DNA of 64,000 nt from Roseisalinus antarcticus (lineage in GTDB: Bacteria; Pseudomonadota; Alphaproteobacteria; Rhodobacterales; Rhodobacteraceae), in NCBI RefSeq assembly GCF_900172355.1, contig NZ_FWFZ01000020.1, positions 20,447 to 84,446 on the forward strand, in the 5' to 3' direction. The notes below the pieces were generated by a model. The model had not been told where the DNA came from, did no database searches, and saw only the letters and a program-made list of their open reading frames with translations. Position numbers and translations under genes: made by a program. Below, in pieces: positions 28,286 to 36,956 of this stretch; within the stretch, counting starts at the first letter, position 1; each line of letters begins with the position of its first letter.

Positions 28286-28307
28286 TGTCAAGTCGGGGGA
28301 TTTGACA
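28286..28307. promoter_or_regulatory. Inverted repeat TGTCAA-N10-TTGACA, probable TetR operator and overlapping promoters
   Basis: TGTCAA (28286-28291) and TTGACA (28302-28307) form an exact inverted repeat, with another TTGACA at 28259-28264. They lie in the AT-rich gap between iorA and the tetR-type gene. On the minus strand the left arm reads TTGACA and could serve as the iorA -35 box. The size and place fit autoregulation and control of iorAB by the TetR protein. Confidence 0.6.
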
Positions 28308-28337
28308 ATGGAATGATTGCCTCGCCATGTGTCGCAG

Positions 28338-28904
28338 ATGACCGATCCGGACTCCGCCATCCTCGACGCCGCCGTGCGCATCTTCGTGCGCTACGGGATG
28401 CGCCGTGCGACCATGGCCGATATCGCCGAGGAGGCCGGGCTTTCGCGGCAGACGCTCTATGACCGGTTCGGGGGCAAGGACGGGATCGTCGTGGCCTCGA
28501 TCCGGCACCTCGGCGACGTGACCTGCGACCGGGTGCAGGCGGGCTGGACAGAGGCGCCGGGACTTGCCGCGCGGCTCGACATCTATTTCCGGATCGCGGT
28601 GCTGGAGGTGTTCGACATGTTGCAGGCCTCGCCGGATGCCGACGACGTGCTGGCCGGCCAGGGGCCCGCCGCGCAGCAGGCGGCCCGGGACGCGGAACGG
28701 CGCAAGCGGGCGATGATCGCGGACATGCTGCGCGAGACCGTTCCCGACCTGCCGCCGGACGTGCCGAACCGGGACGAAATCGCGGGCTTCGTCACGTCGG
28801 CCGCGGCCCAGGCCAAGTATTCCATGACTGACCGGGCTGATCTGACCATCTTCCTCGCCACCCTGAAGGCTGCGACCCTGGCGCTGACCCGAACGGCGCT
28901 GTAG
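28338..28904 (+). CDS. TetR-family transcriptional regulator
   Basis: A 188-residue regulator with the TetR N-terminal helix-turn-helix (about 8-55: ILDAAVRIFVRYGMRRATM, DIAEEAGLSRQTLYDRFGGK) and an unclassified ligand domain. ATG 28338 is used; TTG 28317 and GTG 28329 lie upstream in frame. It is divergent from iorAB, the usual arrangement for a local repressor, and converges on the LysR gene. Ligand unknown. Confidence 0.88.
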   Translation: MTDPDSAILDAAVRIFVRYGMRRATMADIAEEAGLSRQTLYDRFGGKDGIVVASIRHLGDVTCDRVQAGWTEAPGLAARLDIYFRIAVLEVFDMLQASPDADDVLAGQGPAAQQAARDAERRKRAMIADMLRETVPDLPPDVPNRDEIAGFVTSAAAQAKYSMTDRADLTIFLATLKAATLALTRTAL

Positions 28905-28917
28905 CGGGCCCACCCGG

Positions 28918-29838
28918 TCAGGTGAGCGCCTGTCGGATGATCCCCAGCAGCCGTTCGGCCAATGGGCTGATCTGGCGGTCCTTGCGGCGGATCAGGTGAT
29001 AGGGCGGCATCTCGACCGGCGTGGCCATCGGCAATGTCCGCAGCCCGTCCGGCGCAGGCCCGCAGATCACCTGGGCCACCTCGCGTGAGACCGGGGCGAT
29101 CGCATCGGTGCTGTGCAGGCAGGCGATCGTGACCAGCAACGAGGTGGTGTTGATGACTTCGGAGGGCTGGGCCACGCGTGCGTCCCGCAACGCGGCCTGG
29201 AACGCCTCTCGCAGGGGGGTGCCGCGCGCCTGCACAACCCAGGCAAAACCCGCGATCGCGGCGTAGGGCAGCGGCCCGGCCGCCGACAGCGGATGGCCGG
29301 CGCGGACCACCAGCCGCGTCTCTTCGGCCCGGCGGCCCAGCACGTCGAACTCGCGCATGTCCGCGTCGGGCGGCACCCGGCACAGGACGAAATCCCGCTT
29401 GTCCTCCGTCAGCGCGGCCATCAGCTGCACGCTGGGGCCGACCTGCACATGGACATCGGCGTCGGACACGTCCTCGCGCAGCCGGCGCAACGCGGGCACC
29501 ACGAGGCCCACGGCCGCCCCGGTCACCGCGCCGACGCGCACGGTGCCGCTGCGGCCCGCGCGAAAGGCCTGCACCTCGAGGGCCGTGACCTCCAGATCGG
29601 ACAGCAGCGCCCCCGCGCGGCGGGCCAGCACCCCGCCGATGGGCGTCGGGCGCATCCCCTTGGGGTGCCGCTCGAAGACCTCTGCGTGCAGGTCACGCTC
29701 CACCTCGCCCAGCATCCGGGACGCGGCGGGCTGCGAAATCGCCAGCCGGTCGGCGGCGAGGGACAATTGCCCGGTCTCGGCGATGGCATGGATCAGCCGG
29801 TAGTGACGCAGCTGCAGACGGCTCAGGGGATCGGACAT
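28918..29838 (-). CDS. LysR-family regulator, GbpR/GguR-like
   Basis: A 306-residue LysR protein with an N-terminal winged helix (about 8-68: LRHYRLIHAIAETGQLSLAA, ISQPAASRMLGEVERDL) and a periplasmic-binding-like effector domain. It is divergent from the arabinonate dehydratase gene, and its HTH resembles the sugar regulators GbpR/GguR of alphaproteobacteria as I recall them. That context suggests response to L-arabinose or D-galactose metabolites. The 3' end is 14 bases from the converging tetR-type gene. Confidence 0.85.
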   Translation of the reverse strand: MSDPLSRLQLRHYRLIHAIAETGQLSLAADRLAISQPAASRMLGEVERDLHAEVFERHPKGMRPTPIGGVLARRAGALLSDLEVTALEVQAFRAGRSGTVRVGAVTGAAVGLVVPALRRLREDVSDADVHVQVGPSVQLMAALTEDKRDFVLCRVPPDADMREFDVLGRRAEETRLVVRAGHPLSAAGPLPYAAIAGFAWVVQARGTPLREAFQAALRDARVAQPSEVINTTSLLVTIACLHSTDAIAPVSREVAQVICGPAPDGLRTLPMATPVEMPPYHLIRRKDRQISPLAERLLGIIRQALT

Positions 29839-29865
29839 GCCGGGATTGATATGCCGATGTCGAAA

Positions 29866-29875
29866 AATTGCAATT
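29866..29875. promoter_or_regulatory. Palindrome AATTGCAATT in LysR/dehydratase divergent promoter region
   Basis: A perfect ten-base palindrome lies 28 bases upstream of the LysR start, in an AT-rich patch of the 210-base divergent region. It fits a LysR binding site (T-N11-A type), but nothing beyond position and symmetry supports this. Confidence 0.35.
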
Positions 29876-30048
29876 GAAGGTTATATGGTGCCACCCGTAG
29901 CCTTGGCGGCGAACATCGGTCCCCGGCCCGCCGCGTCCGAGAGGATGGCGAATTGCCAGGCGCACGGGCCCGCGCGATCATGGACAGCATCACACAAAGT
30001 CGGCAGGTTCGGCCGCGACCGTCCCGCCACCCCAGGAGGAACACCCCA

Positions 30049-31791
30049 ATGGCATTCACCCCCGCGAAATGGCCCCGGAAACTGCGCTCTCAGGAATGGT
30101 TCGGGGGGTCGAGCCGGGACGCGATCTATCACCGCGGCTGGATGAAGAACCAGGGCCTGCCCCACGACATGTTCGACGGGCGGCCCGTGATCGGGATCAT
30201 GAACACCTGGTCCGAACTCACGCCCTGCAACGCCCATCTGAAGGATCTGGCGGAGCGCGTGCGCTGGGGTATCCTCGAAGCCGGCGGTTTCCCGGTCGAG
30301 GTGCCCGCCTTCTCGGCCTCCGAATCGGCGTTCCGGCCCACGGCGATGATGTTTCGCAACCTCGCCTCGATGGCGGTCGAGGAACAGATGCGCGGCCAGC
30401 CGATGGACGGCTGCGTACTGATGGTCGGCTGCGACAAGACCACGCCGTCGCTGCTGATGGCGGCGGCCTCGACAGACCTGCCCTCGATCGTGGTGACCGG
30501 CGGCCCGATGCTGAACGGCTATTTCGCGGGCGAGCGGGTGGGCTCGGGCACGCATCTGTGGAAATTCTCGGAAGCCGTGAAGGCCGGTGAGATGTCGGCG
30601 GAGGAGTTCCACGAGGCCGAGGCCTCGATGTCGCGCTCTCCGGGTTCGTGCAACACCATGGGCACCGCGTCGACCATGGCGTCGATGGCCGAGGCGCTGG
30701 GCATGGCGCTGTCCGGCAATGCCGCGATCCCGGCCGTGGACAGCCGTCGCCGGGTGATGGCGCAGCTGACAGGGCGGCGCATCGTGCAGATGGTCAAGGA
30801 CGATCTCAAGCCGTCCGACGTGATGACCAAGGACGCCTTCGCCAACGCGATCCGCACCAATGCCGCCATCGGCGGGTCGACCAACGCGGTGATCCACCTG
30901 CTGGCGATCGCCGGGCGTGTGGGCGTGGACCTGACGCTCGAGGATTGGGACGCGCTGGGCCGCGACGTGCCGACCATTGTCAACCTGATGCCGTCGGGCA
31001 AATACCTGATGGAGGAATTCTTCTATGCCGGCGGACTGCCGGTCGTCATCAAGCGGCTGGGCGAGGCGGGGCTGCTGAACAAGGACGCGCTGACCGTCTC
31101 GGGCGAGACTGCCTGGGACCAGGTGAAGGACGTGATTTCCCACAACGAGGACGTGATCCTGCCCGCCGACAAGGCCCTGGCGCAATCGGGCGGCATCGCC
31201 GTCGTGCGTGGCAACCTCGCGCCGCAGGGCGCGGTGCTGAAGCCCTCGGCGGCGACCGAGGCGCTGATGGTCCACCGGGGCAGGGCGGTCGTGTTCGAGG
31301 ATATCGACGACTACAAGGCCAAGATCGACGACGAGGCGCTCGATATCGACGAGACTTGCGTGATGGTCCTGAAGAACTGCGGGCCCAAGGGCTATCCCGG
31401 CATGGCCGAGGTCGGCAACATGGGGCTGCCGCCGAAGGTCCTGCGCAAGGGCATCACCGACATGGTGCGGATTTCCGACGCGCGGATGTCGGGCACCGCC
31501 TACGGCACCGTGGTGCTGCATACCTCGCCCGAGGCGGCGGCGGGCGGCCCCCTGGCCATCGTGCAGGACGGCGACATGATCGAGCTGGACGTGCCGAACC
31601 GCCGTCTGCACCTTGACGTTTCGGACGAAGAGATCGCCCGGCGCCTCGAAGCCTGGCAGAACCCGATCCAGCTGCCGGTGGGCGGCTATGCGCAATTGTT
31701 CCATACCCATGTGGAAGGCGCGGACACCGGCGCCGATTTCGACTTCCTCAAGGGGTGCCGCGGGGCGCCTGTGGGCAAGGAATCCCATTGA
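30049..31791 (+). CDS. L-arabinonate dehydratase (IlvD/Edd family)
   Basis: A 580-residue [Fe-S] dehydratase. RSQEWFGGSSRDAIYHRGW, GIMNTWSELTPCN, GCVLMVGCDKTTPS, SRSPGSCNTMGTASTM and RISDARMSGTAYGT follow the L-arabinonate dehydratase of Rhizobium/Azospirillum very closely as I remember it; the Cys residues that bind the cluster are present. It makes 2-keto-3-deoxy-L-arabinonate in non-phosphorylative arabinose catabolism. AGGAGG (30034-30039) sits nine bases before ATG 30049. It overlaps the sugar dehydrogenase start (TGATG) and faces a LysR regulator. Confidence 0.92.
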   Translation: MAFTPAKWPRKLRSQEWFGGSSRDAIYHRGWMKNQGLPHDMFDGRPVIGIMNTWSELTPCNAHLKDLAERVRWGILEAGGFPVEVPAFSASESAFRPTAMMFRNLASMAVEEQMRGQPMDGCVLMVGCDKTTPSLLMAAASTDLPSIVVTGGPMLNGYFAGERVGSGTHLWKFSEAVKAGEMSAEEFHEAEASMSRSPGSCNTMGTASTMASMAEALGMALSGNAAIPAVDSRRRVMAQLTGRRIVQMVKDDLKPSDVMTKDAFANAIRTNAAIGGSTNAVIHLLAIAGRVGVDLTLEDWDALGRDVPTIVNLMPSGKYLMEEFFYAGGLPVVIKRLGEAGLLNKDALTVSGETAWDQVKDVISHNEDVILPADKALAQSGGIAVVRGNLAPQGAVLKPSAATEALMVHRGRAVVFEDIDDYKAKIDDEALDIDETCVMVLKNCGPKGYPGMAEVGNMGLPPKVLRKGITDMVRISDARMSGTAYGTVVLHTSPEAAAGGPLAIVQDGDMIELDVPNRRLHLDVSDEEIARRLEAWQNPIQLPVGGYAQLFHTHVEGADTGADFDFLKGCRGAPVGKESH

Positions 31792-32717
31792 TGGCCCCGC
31801 TGAACGTCGCCCTTGTCGGTGTGGGCAAGATCGCGCGGGACCAGCACATCCCGGCGATCGCGGCCAATCCCGGCCTGACCCTCGCCGCGACCGCCAGCCG
31901 CAACGCCTCGGTCGAGGGGGTCGACGCCTATCCCGACCTCGCGGCGCTTCTGGCCGCGCGGGAGGATATCGACGTCGTCTCGCTCTGCACCCCGCCGCAG
32001 GTGCGCCATGCCGATGCCCGGTTGGCGCTGGAGGCCGGCCGGCACGTCATGCTGGAAAAGCCCCCCGGCGCCACGCTGGCCGAGGTCCATGACCTGATCG
32101 CACTGGCCGCGGCCCGGGGCGTGACGCTGTTCGCCACCTGGCATTCGCGGCAGGCCCACGCGGTCGAGGCCACGAGGGGCTGGCTTGCGGACAAGACCAT
32201 CCGAAAGGTGGAAGTCATCTGGAAGGAGGATGTGCGCCGCTGGCATCCCGGCCAGGAGTGGATCTGGGACGCAGGCGGCCTCGGCGTCTTCGATCCCGGC
32301 ATCAATGCCCTGTCCGTGCTGACCGCGATCTTTCCGCGGCCGCTGCATATCACGCGGGCGGATCTGACGTTTCCGGGCAACCGCGACACGCCGATCGCGG
32401 CGGACCTGACCTTCTCCGATCCGGGCGGGGCCGATGTCACCGCGGTCTTCGACTGGCGCCAGGAGGGGCCGCAAACCTGGGACGTGCGCCTGACCACCGA
32501 CGCGGGCAGCGCCGTCCTCTCCTCGGGCGGCGCCTTGCTGCACGTGGACGGTGTCGAGACGGCGGTCGGCCAGGACCGGGAGTATCCCGGCCTCTATGCC
32601 CGCCTGTTGGACCTGGTCGGGACCGACACCAGCGAGACCGACCTGTCGCCGATGGTCCACGTCGCCGATGCCTTCACTCTAGGCCGCCGACTGACGACCG
32701 ACGCGTTTCATTTCTGA
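31791..32717 (+). CDS. D-galactose/L-arabinose 1-dehydrogenase (Gfo/Idh/MocA family)
   Basis: A 308-residue NAD(P)-dependent sugar dehydrogenase. The Rossmann motif VALVGVGKIARDQH is at the N-terminus, EKPPGATLAEVH supplies the conserved Lys, and WDAGGLGVFDPGINALSVLT contains the active-site DPG-N pattern. Family members oxidise D-galactose and L-arabinose to lactones, which fits the preceding arabinonate dehydratase. The start overlaps the dehydratase stop by one base. A lactonase and the later pathway enzymes are not in the window. Confidence 0.88.
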   Translation: MAPLNVALVGVGKIARDQHIPAIAANPGLTLAATASRNASVEGVDAYPDLAALLAAREDIDVVSLCTPPQVRHADARLALEAGRHVMLEKPPGATLAEVHDLIALAAARGVTLFATWHSRQAHAVEATRGWLADKTIRKVEVIWKEDVRRWHPGQEWIWDAGGLGVFDPGINALSVLTAIFPRPLHITRADLTFPGNRDTPIAADLTFSDPGGADVTAVFDWRQEGPQTWDVRLTTDAGSAVLSSGGALLHVDGVETAVGQDREYPGLYARLLDLVGTDTSETDLSPMVHVADAFTLGRRLTTDAFHF

Positions 32718-32719
32718 GC

Positions 32720-32737
32720 GTCCGCCGCGCGGCGGAC
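32720..32737. other. Perfect palindrome after the arabinose genes
   Basis: GTCCGCCGC-GCGGCGGAC is a perfect 18-base palindrome four bases after the dehydrogenase stop. Without a T-run it is not a standard terminator, but it may stabilise the 3' end or act with Rho. Confidence 0.4.
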
Positions 32738-32843
32738 CCCGTCGCGCGGCGCTTTGTCGGCCGGAGAATGGACGATCCGCCGATCCTGCACTACCTAGGG
32801 CACTGACGCAGAGAGCGTCGGCCGACGAAAGGGCAGGCGGTCA

Positions 32844-33503
32844 TTGGCACATGATACGGCAGCAGCACATGACGGTGCGCTCCTCGGGGTGGCGACAGAA
32901 GAGCTCATGGCCTGCCCCACCTGTGATTCGCTCTATCGGGCGCGGATGCCCGACCACGGCGGCCGCGCTGTCTGCGATGTCTGCCACACGGTCCTGATCT
33001 CGCCGCGCGACAAGGCGGGGTTGAACATCATCGCGCTGACGCTCGCGGTGACGATGCTGGTGACGGCGGCGGTGTTCTTTCCGTTCCTCGAGATCCACGT
33101 CTCGGGTCTCGGGAACAAGGCGTCGATCCTCGACGTGGCCACCAGCTTTCGCTCTGGGCTGATGATCGTCCTGTCGGTGGCGACCATCGCGATGATCGTG
33201 CTGATCCCGCTCCTGCGGACGCTGCTCCTTCTCTACGTGCTGGTGCCGGTGGTGATGAACCTGCCGCCCGCCGCCCATGCGCGACGGGCCTTTCGCCTGT
33301 CCCAGCAGATGAAGCCCTGGGCGATGTCGGAGATCTTCGCCATCGGCTGCGCGGTGGCGCTGGTGAAAGTGGCCGACCTCGCCCAGATCGGCTTTGGCCC
33401 CGCGTTCTGGATGTTTTCGTTGCTGGTCGTCATAGTGGTGATCAACGACTCTTACCTTTGCAGCTGGTCGGTATGGAAATCACTCGAACGCGACGAAGAC
33501 TGA
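32844..33503 (+). CDS. pqiA: Paraquat-inducible protein A, first half (PqiA/LetA-like)
   Basis: A 219-residue inner-membrane protein equal to the N-terminal half of E. coli PqiA. A zinc-ribbon-like pair (CPTCDSLYRARMPDHGG, CDVCHTVL) precedes four membrane helices (about 55-77, 100-125, 150-175, 185-205). The start is a TTG at 32844 with GGCAGG upstream; ATG 32907 is an alternative just before the Cys motif. It overlaps the second PqiA gene by 31 bases. PqiA works with the MCE protein PqiB in moving lipids between the membranes. Confidence 0.88.
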   Translation: MAHDTAAAHDGALLGVATEELMACPTCDSLYRARMPDHGGRAVCDVCHTVLISPRDKAGLNIIALTLAVTMLVTAAVFFPFLEIHVSGLGNKASILDVATSFRSGLMIVLSVATIAMIVLIPLLRTLLLLYVLVPVVMNLPPAAHARRAFRLSQQMKPWAMSEIFAIGCAVALVKVADLAQIGFGPAFWMFSLLVVIVVINDSYLCSWSVWKSLERDED

Positions 33504-34114
33504 CCGCCCGCGAGGCGGGGCTGGTGACCTGCCGCCGCTGCGCCCGGGTCTGGCCCAGGGGCACCGCGACATGCGGGCGTTGCGGCAGCAGGCTGCAATC
33601 GCGCGATCCCAAAAGCCTGCAACGGGTCTGGGCGTGGTGGGTCGCCGGGCTCGTCTGCTACATCCCGGCCAATCTCTACCCGATGCTCAAGACCCGCACC
33701 CTGCTGGAGGAGAGCAGCAGCACGATCGTCGGCGGGGCGATCGAGATCGCGCACCATGGCAGCTATGGTATCGCCTTCATCATTCTTGCGGCCAGCGTGC
33801 TCATTCCGGTGGCAAAGTTCAGTGCCATTGCCTACCTCGCGCTGTCGGTCCAGACCGGAAGCTTGCACACCGCCCCGCACCGCCAGCATCTTTACGAGAT
33901 CGTTGAATTCGTGGGGCGCTGGTCGATGATTGACGTTTTCGTGGTGGCCATTCTGAGCTCACTGGTCCAATTGTCGGTCGTCGCATCCATCCAACCGGGG
34001 CCGGCGGCACTGACGTTCGCGCTGTCGGTCATCTTCACGATGTTGTCGGCGCAGTCATTCGACACGCGGCTGATCTGGGATCGCCGCCGAGCCGCCGAGG
34101 ACCCAACCGCTTGA
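33473..34114 (+). CDS. pqiA: Paraquat-inducible protein A, second half (PqiA/LetA-like)
   Basis: A 213-residue protein equal to the C-terminal half of PqiA, again with Cys pairs (CRRCARVWPRGTATCGRCG) and four helices including AWWVAGLVCYIPANLYPML, IAFIILAASVLIPVAKF and FVVAILSSLVQLSVVASI. The NLYPM and LIPVAKF motifs are typical. ATG 33473 lies inside the upstream gene and its stop overlaps pqiB (ATG-like TTG at 34111). In E. coli both halves form one polypeptide. Confidence 0.9.
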   Translation: MEITRTRRRLTAREAGLVTCRRCARVWPRGTATCGRCGSRLQSRDPKSLQRVWAWWVAGLVCYIPANLYPMLKTRTLLEESSSTIVGGAIEIAHHGSYGIAFIILAASVLIPVAKFSAIAYLALSVQTGSLHTAPHRQHLYEIVEFVGRWSMIDVFVVAILSSLVQLSVVASIQPGPAALTFALSVIFTMLSAQSFDTRLIWDRRRAAEDPTA

Positions 34115-36954
34115 GCGACACACCCGACACAGACCGCCAGACCGGGCCCGACGAGGTCCCGGTAGAGAAGAGCCGCAAGACCCTGTGGGAGATGATCTCG
34201 CTGATCTGGGTGATTCCGGTGCTGGCGCTCGCGGTGGCGCTCGGGGCGGCCTATCGCAGCTATGCCGATCGCGGCCCGCTGATCGAGATCAGCTTCGACA
34301 ATGCGGCGGGCGTGGCCGCTGACGAGACCGAGCTGCGCTATCGCGACATCGCCGTCGGCCTGGTCGAGGAGGTCGGGTTCAGCGAAGACCTGTCCGAGGT
34401 CGTGGTCGGTGTCCGGCTGGAAAAGCACCTCGCCCCCTTCGTCGACACGCAGTCGCGGTTCTGGGTGGTGCGCCCGCAGGTGACGGCCCAGGGGGTCTCG
34501 GGCCTCGATACGGTGCTGTCCGGCGTCTATATCCAGGGCGATTGGGACGGCGTTCCGGGGGAAGAGCAGAGCGCCTTCGTCGGCCTCAACGAGGCGCCGC
34601 TGCTGGGGGTCGAAGAGGGCGGGATCGAATTCACGATCCGCTCCGACACCGGCCTGCCGACGGGCAATACGCCGATCCTGTTCAAGGGGGTCGAGGTGGG
34701 CCGCATCGACACGCCGCGGGTGACCGAGGACGGGCTGGGCGTGGTCGCGGACGCGGTGATCTACGAAGAGCATACCGGCCTGGTGACGACCTCGACGCGG
34801 TTCTGGGACATCTCGGGGTTCAACTTCACCCTCGGCGCCTCGGGCGCCCGGCTCAATTTCAGCTCGCTCGCCTCGCTGATCTCGGGCGGCGCGACGTTCG
34901 AGACCATGGGCTCTGGCGGTGCGCCGCTGGTCGCGGGCGCGGAATACGAGCTTTTCGGGGACGAGGACGCCGCCCGCGACGATTTCCTGGTGGAGGGCGA
35001 GGGGTCGGTCGTCGACATGACCATGATCTTCGCCGAGAACCTCTCGGGTCTCTCGTCGGGCGCCCCGGTCGAGCTGGGCGGGCTGCGGATCGGCGACGTG
35101 GCCAGCATCTCGGGGATCGTGGACCGCGACCGCTTCGGCGACGGCGAGGTCCGGCTGATCGCGTCGGTGCGGATCAACCCCAACCGGATTGGCCTGACCG
35201 ACGGGATGGAGGAGGACGGCCTGATCGCCTTCCTCGAAGACCGGGTGGGCGAGGGTCTGCGGGCACGGCTGACGAATGCCTCGCTGCTGACCGGCGGGCT
35301 GAAGATCGAGCTGGTAGAGCTGGATAACGCCGCCCCCGCCGCGCTGGACCTTTCCGCCGACCCCTATCCGGTCTTTCCCACGGTCGCCTCGGACGTCACC
35401 GACGTGACGGCGACCGCCCAGGGCGTGTTGCAACGGGTCAACGACCTGCCGATCGAAGAGGTGCTGAATTCCGCGGTATCCTTCCTCGACGGGGCGTCGC
35501 AGCTTGTGGGCAGCGAGGACATGCAGCAGGCCCCTGCAGAGCTGCGCGACGCGCTGGCCGCCGTGCGGAGCGTGGCGCAAAGCGACGGGGTGCAGCAATT
35601 GCCGGCGCAGGTCTCGGCGGTGGTCGCCGACCTGCAATCGACGACCGAGCAGATCAACGCGCTGCTGGCGGAGATCGAGGCGCAGGACGCCATCGGCAAG
35701 CTGACGGCCGCCATCGAGAGCGTCAGCGCGACCGCCGACAGCCTGCCGCCGCTGGTGTCGGAGGCGAGCGCACTTCTGCAGGACGTCCGGGATCTGCCGC
35801 TGGAAGAGGTCGTGGCCCAGGCCTCGGACCTGCTGGACGCGGCCGAGCAGTTGATCACGCAAGAGACGGTCCGCCAGGTGCCCGAACAGCTGAACGCGGC
35901 CCTGGATGAGCTGCGCCAGACGCTGGGCTCCGCCAGGGGGCTTGTCGAAAGCGAGGGCGTGCAGGCGCTGCCGGCCCAGGTTTCGGCGCTCACGACCGAT
36001 CTTCAGGCGGCCAGCGGCCGGATCAATGGCCTGCTGGCCGATATCGAGGCGCAGGACGCCGTCGGCCAGATCACGGCCGCCATCGAGAGCGTCACCACCG
36101 CCGCCGACAGTCTGCCGCCGCTGGTCTCGGAGGCGAGCGCTGTCCTGACCCGTGTGCAGGAGCTTCCTTTGGAGGAGGTCGTGGCCCAGGCCTCCGGCCT
36201 GCTGGACGCGGCCGAGCAGCTGATCGACCAGGAGACCACCCGCCAGGTGCCCGAGCAGCTGAACGCCGCGCTGGCCGAGCTGCGCGAGACGCTGGGCTCC
36301 GCCCGCGGCATCGTCGAAAGCGAGGGCGTGCAGGCGCTGCCGGCGCAGGTCTCTGCGCTCACCACCGACCTTCAGGGCGCCAGCACCCGGATCAACCGCC
36401 TGCTGTCGGATTTCGAGGAGCAGGATGCCATCGGCAAGCTCACCGCCGCCATCGAGAGCTTCGGCACCACGGTCGACGGCTTGCCTTCGCTGGTCGAGCA
36501 GGCCCGCGGTATCCTGGGGCAAGCAGAGGACCTGCCGCTCGAAAGCCTTGTCGAGCAGGCGACCGGCCTGCTGGATTCGGCCGAGCAGCTGGTGAACCAG
36601 GACTCCACCCGCGAAGTGCCCGAGCAGCTGAACGCCGCGCTGGACGAGCTGCGCCAGACACTGGCAGAGTTGCGCGACGGCGGTCTGGTGGAGAATGCGA
36701 ATGCGACGCTCGCCTCGGCCCGAAACGCGGCCGACGCCATCGCGGAGGCGACAGAGACCCTGCCCGCCCTCTCGGCCCAGCTGCGGCAGGTGGCGACCCA
36801 GGCGGGATCGACGCTCAGCACCTATGACCGTGACTCCGAGTTCTCGCGCGATGTAAGGATGGCCATCCGCCAGGTTCAGGCCGCGGCGGATTCGATCGAC
36901 CGGCTGGCCCGGACGCTGGAGCGAAACCCGAACTCGCTGATATTGGGACGGTGA
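34111..36954 (+). CDS. pqiB: MCE-domain lipid transport protein PqiB with tandem-repeat helical extension
   Basis: A 947-residue protein, against about 546 in E. coli PqiB. One N-terminal membrane anchor (about 25-47, MISLIWVIPVLALAVALGAAY) is followed by three MCE domains (about 50-140, 165-255, 290-400). Residues from 446 form a long helical stretch of repeats of 116, 123 and 123 residues plus a partial fourth, each starting LPLEEVV or a variant and containing VPEQLNAALDELRQTL and ALPAQVSALTTDLQ. In E. coli this region forms the hollow needle across the periplasm. The start is TTG 34111, overlapping pqiA2 by four bases. Confidence 0.92.
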   Translation: MSDTPDTDRQTGPDEVPVEKSRKTLWEMISLIWVIPVLALAVALGAAYRSYADRGPLIEISFDNAAGVAADETELRYRDIAVGLVEEVGFSEDLSEVVVGVRLEKHLAPFVDTQSRFWVVRPQVTAQGVSGLDTVLSGVYIQGDWDGVPGEEQSAFVGLNEAPLLGVEEGGIEFTIRSDTGLPTGNTPILFKGVEVGRIDTPRVTEDGLGVVADAVIYEEHTGLVTTSTRFWDISGFNFTLGASGARLNFSSLASLISGGATFETMGSGGAPLVAGAEYELFGDEDAARDDFLVEGEGSVVDMTMIFAENLSGLSSGAPVELGGLRIGDVASISGIVDRDRFGDGEVRLIASVRINPNRIGLTDGMEEDGLIAFLEDRVGEGLRARLTNASLLTGGLKIELVELDNAAPAALDLSADPYPVFPTVASDVTDVTATAQGVLQRVNDLPIEEVLNSAVSFLDGASQLVGSEDMQQAPAELRDALAAVRSVAQSDGVQQLPAQVSAVVADLQSTTEQINALLAEIEAQDAIGKLTAAIESVSATADSLPPLVSEASALLQDVRDLPLEEVVAQASDLLDAAEQLITQETVRQVPEQLNAALDELRQTLGSARGLVESEGVQALPAQVSALTTDLQAASGRINGLLADIEAQDAVGQITAAIESVTTAADSLPPLVSEASAVLTRVQELPLEEVVAQASGLLDAAEQLIDQETTRQVPEQLNAALAELRETLGSARGIVESEGVQALPAQVSALTTDLQGASTRINRLLSDFEEQDAIGKLTAAIESFGTTVDGLPSLVEQARGILGQAEDLPLESLVEQATGLLDSAEQLVNQDSTREVPEQLNAALDELRQTLAELRDGGLVENANATLASARNAADAIAEATETLPALSAQLRQVATQAGSTLSTYDRDSEFSRDVRMAIRQVQAAADSIDRLARTLERNPNSLILGR
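35446..36690 (+). repeat. Tandem in-frame repeats within pqiB
   Basis: Units begin at 35446 (348 bases), 35794 (369 bases), 36163 (369 bases) and 36532 (partial, to about 36690). Units 2 and 3 are nearly identical at the protein level over most of their length; unit 1 is more diverged and two units are seven codons longer than it. Confidence 0.9.
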
Positions 36955-36956
36955 CC

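Noticed and set aside
29881..31788. 635-codon minus-strand frame across the arabinonate dehydratase
   Set aside because: Antisense shadow; the plus-strand enzyme is conserved throughout.
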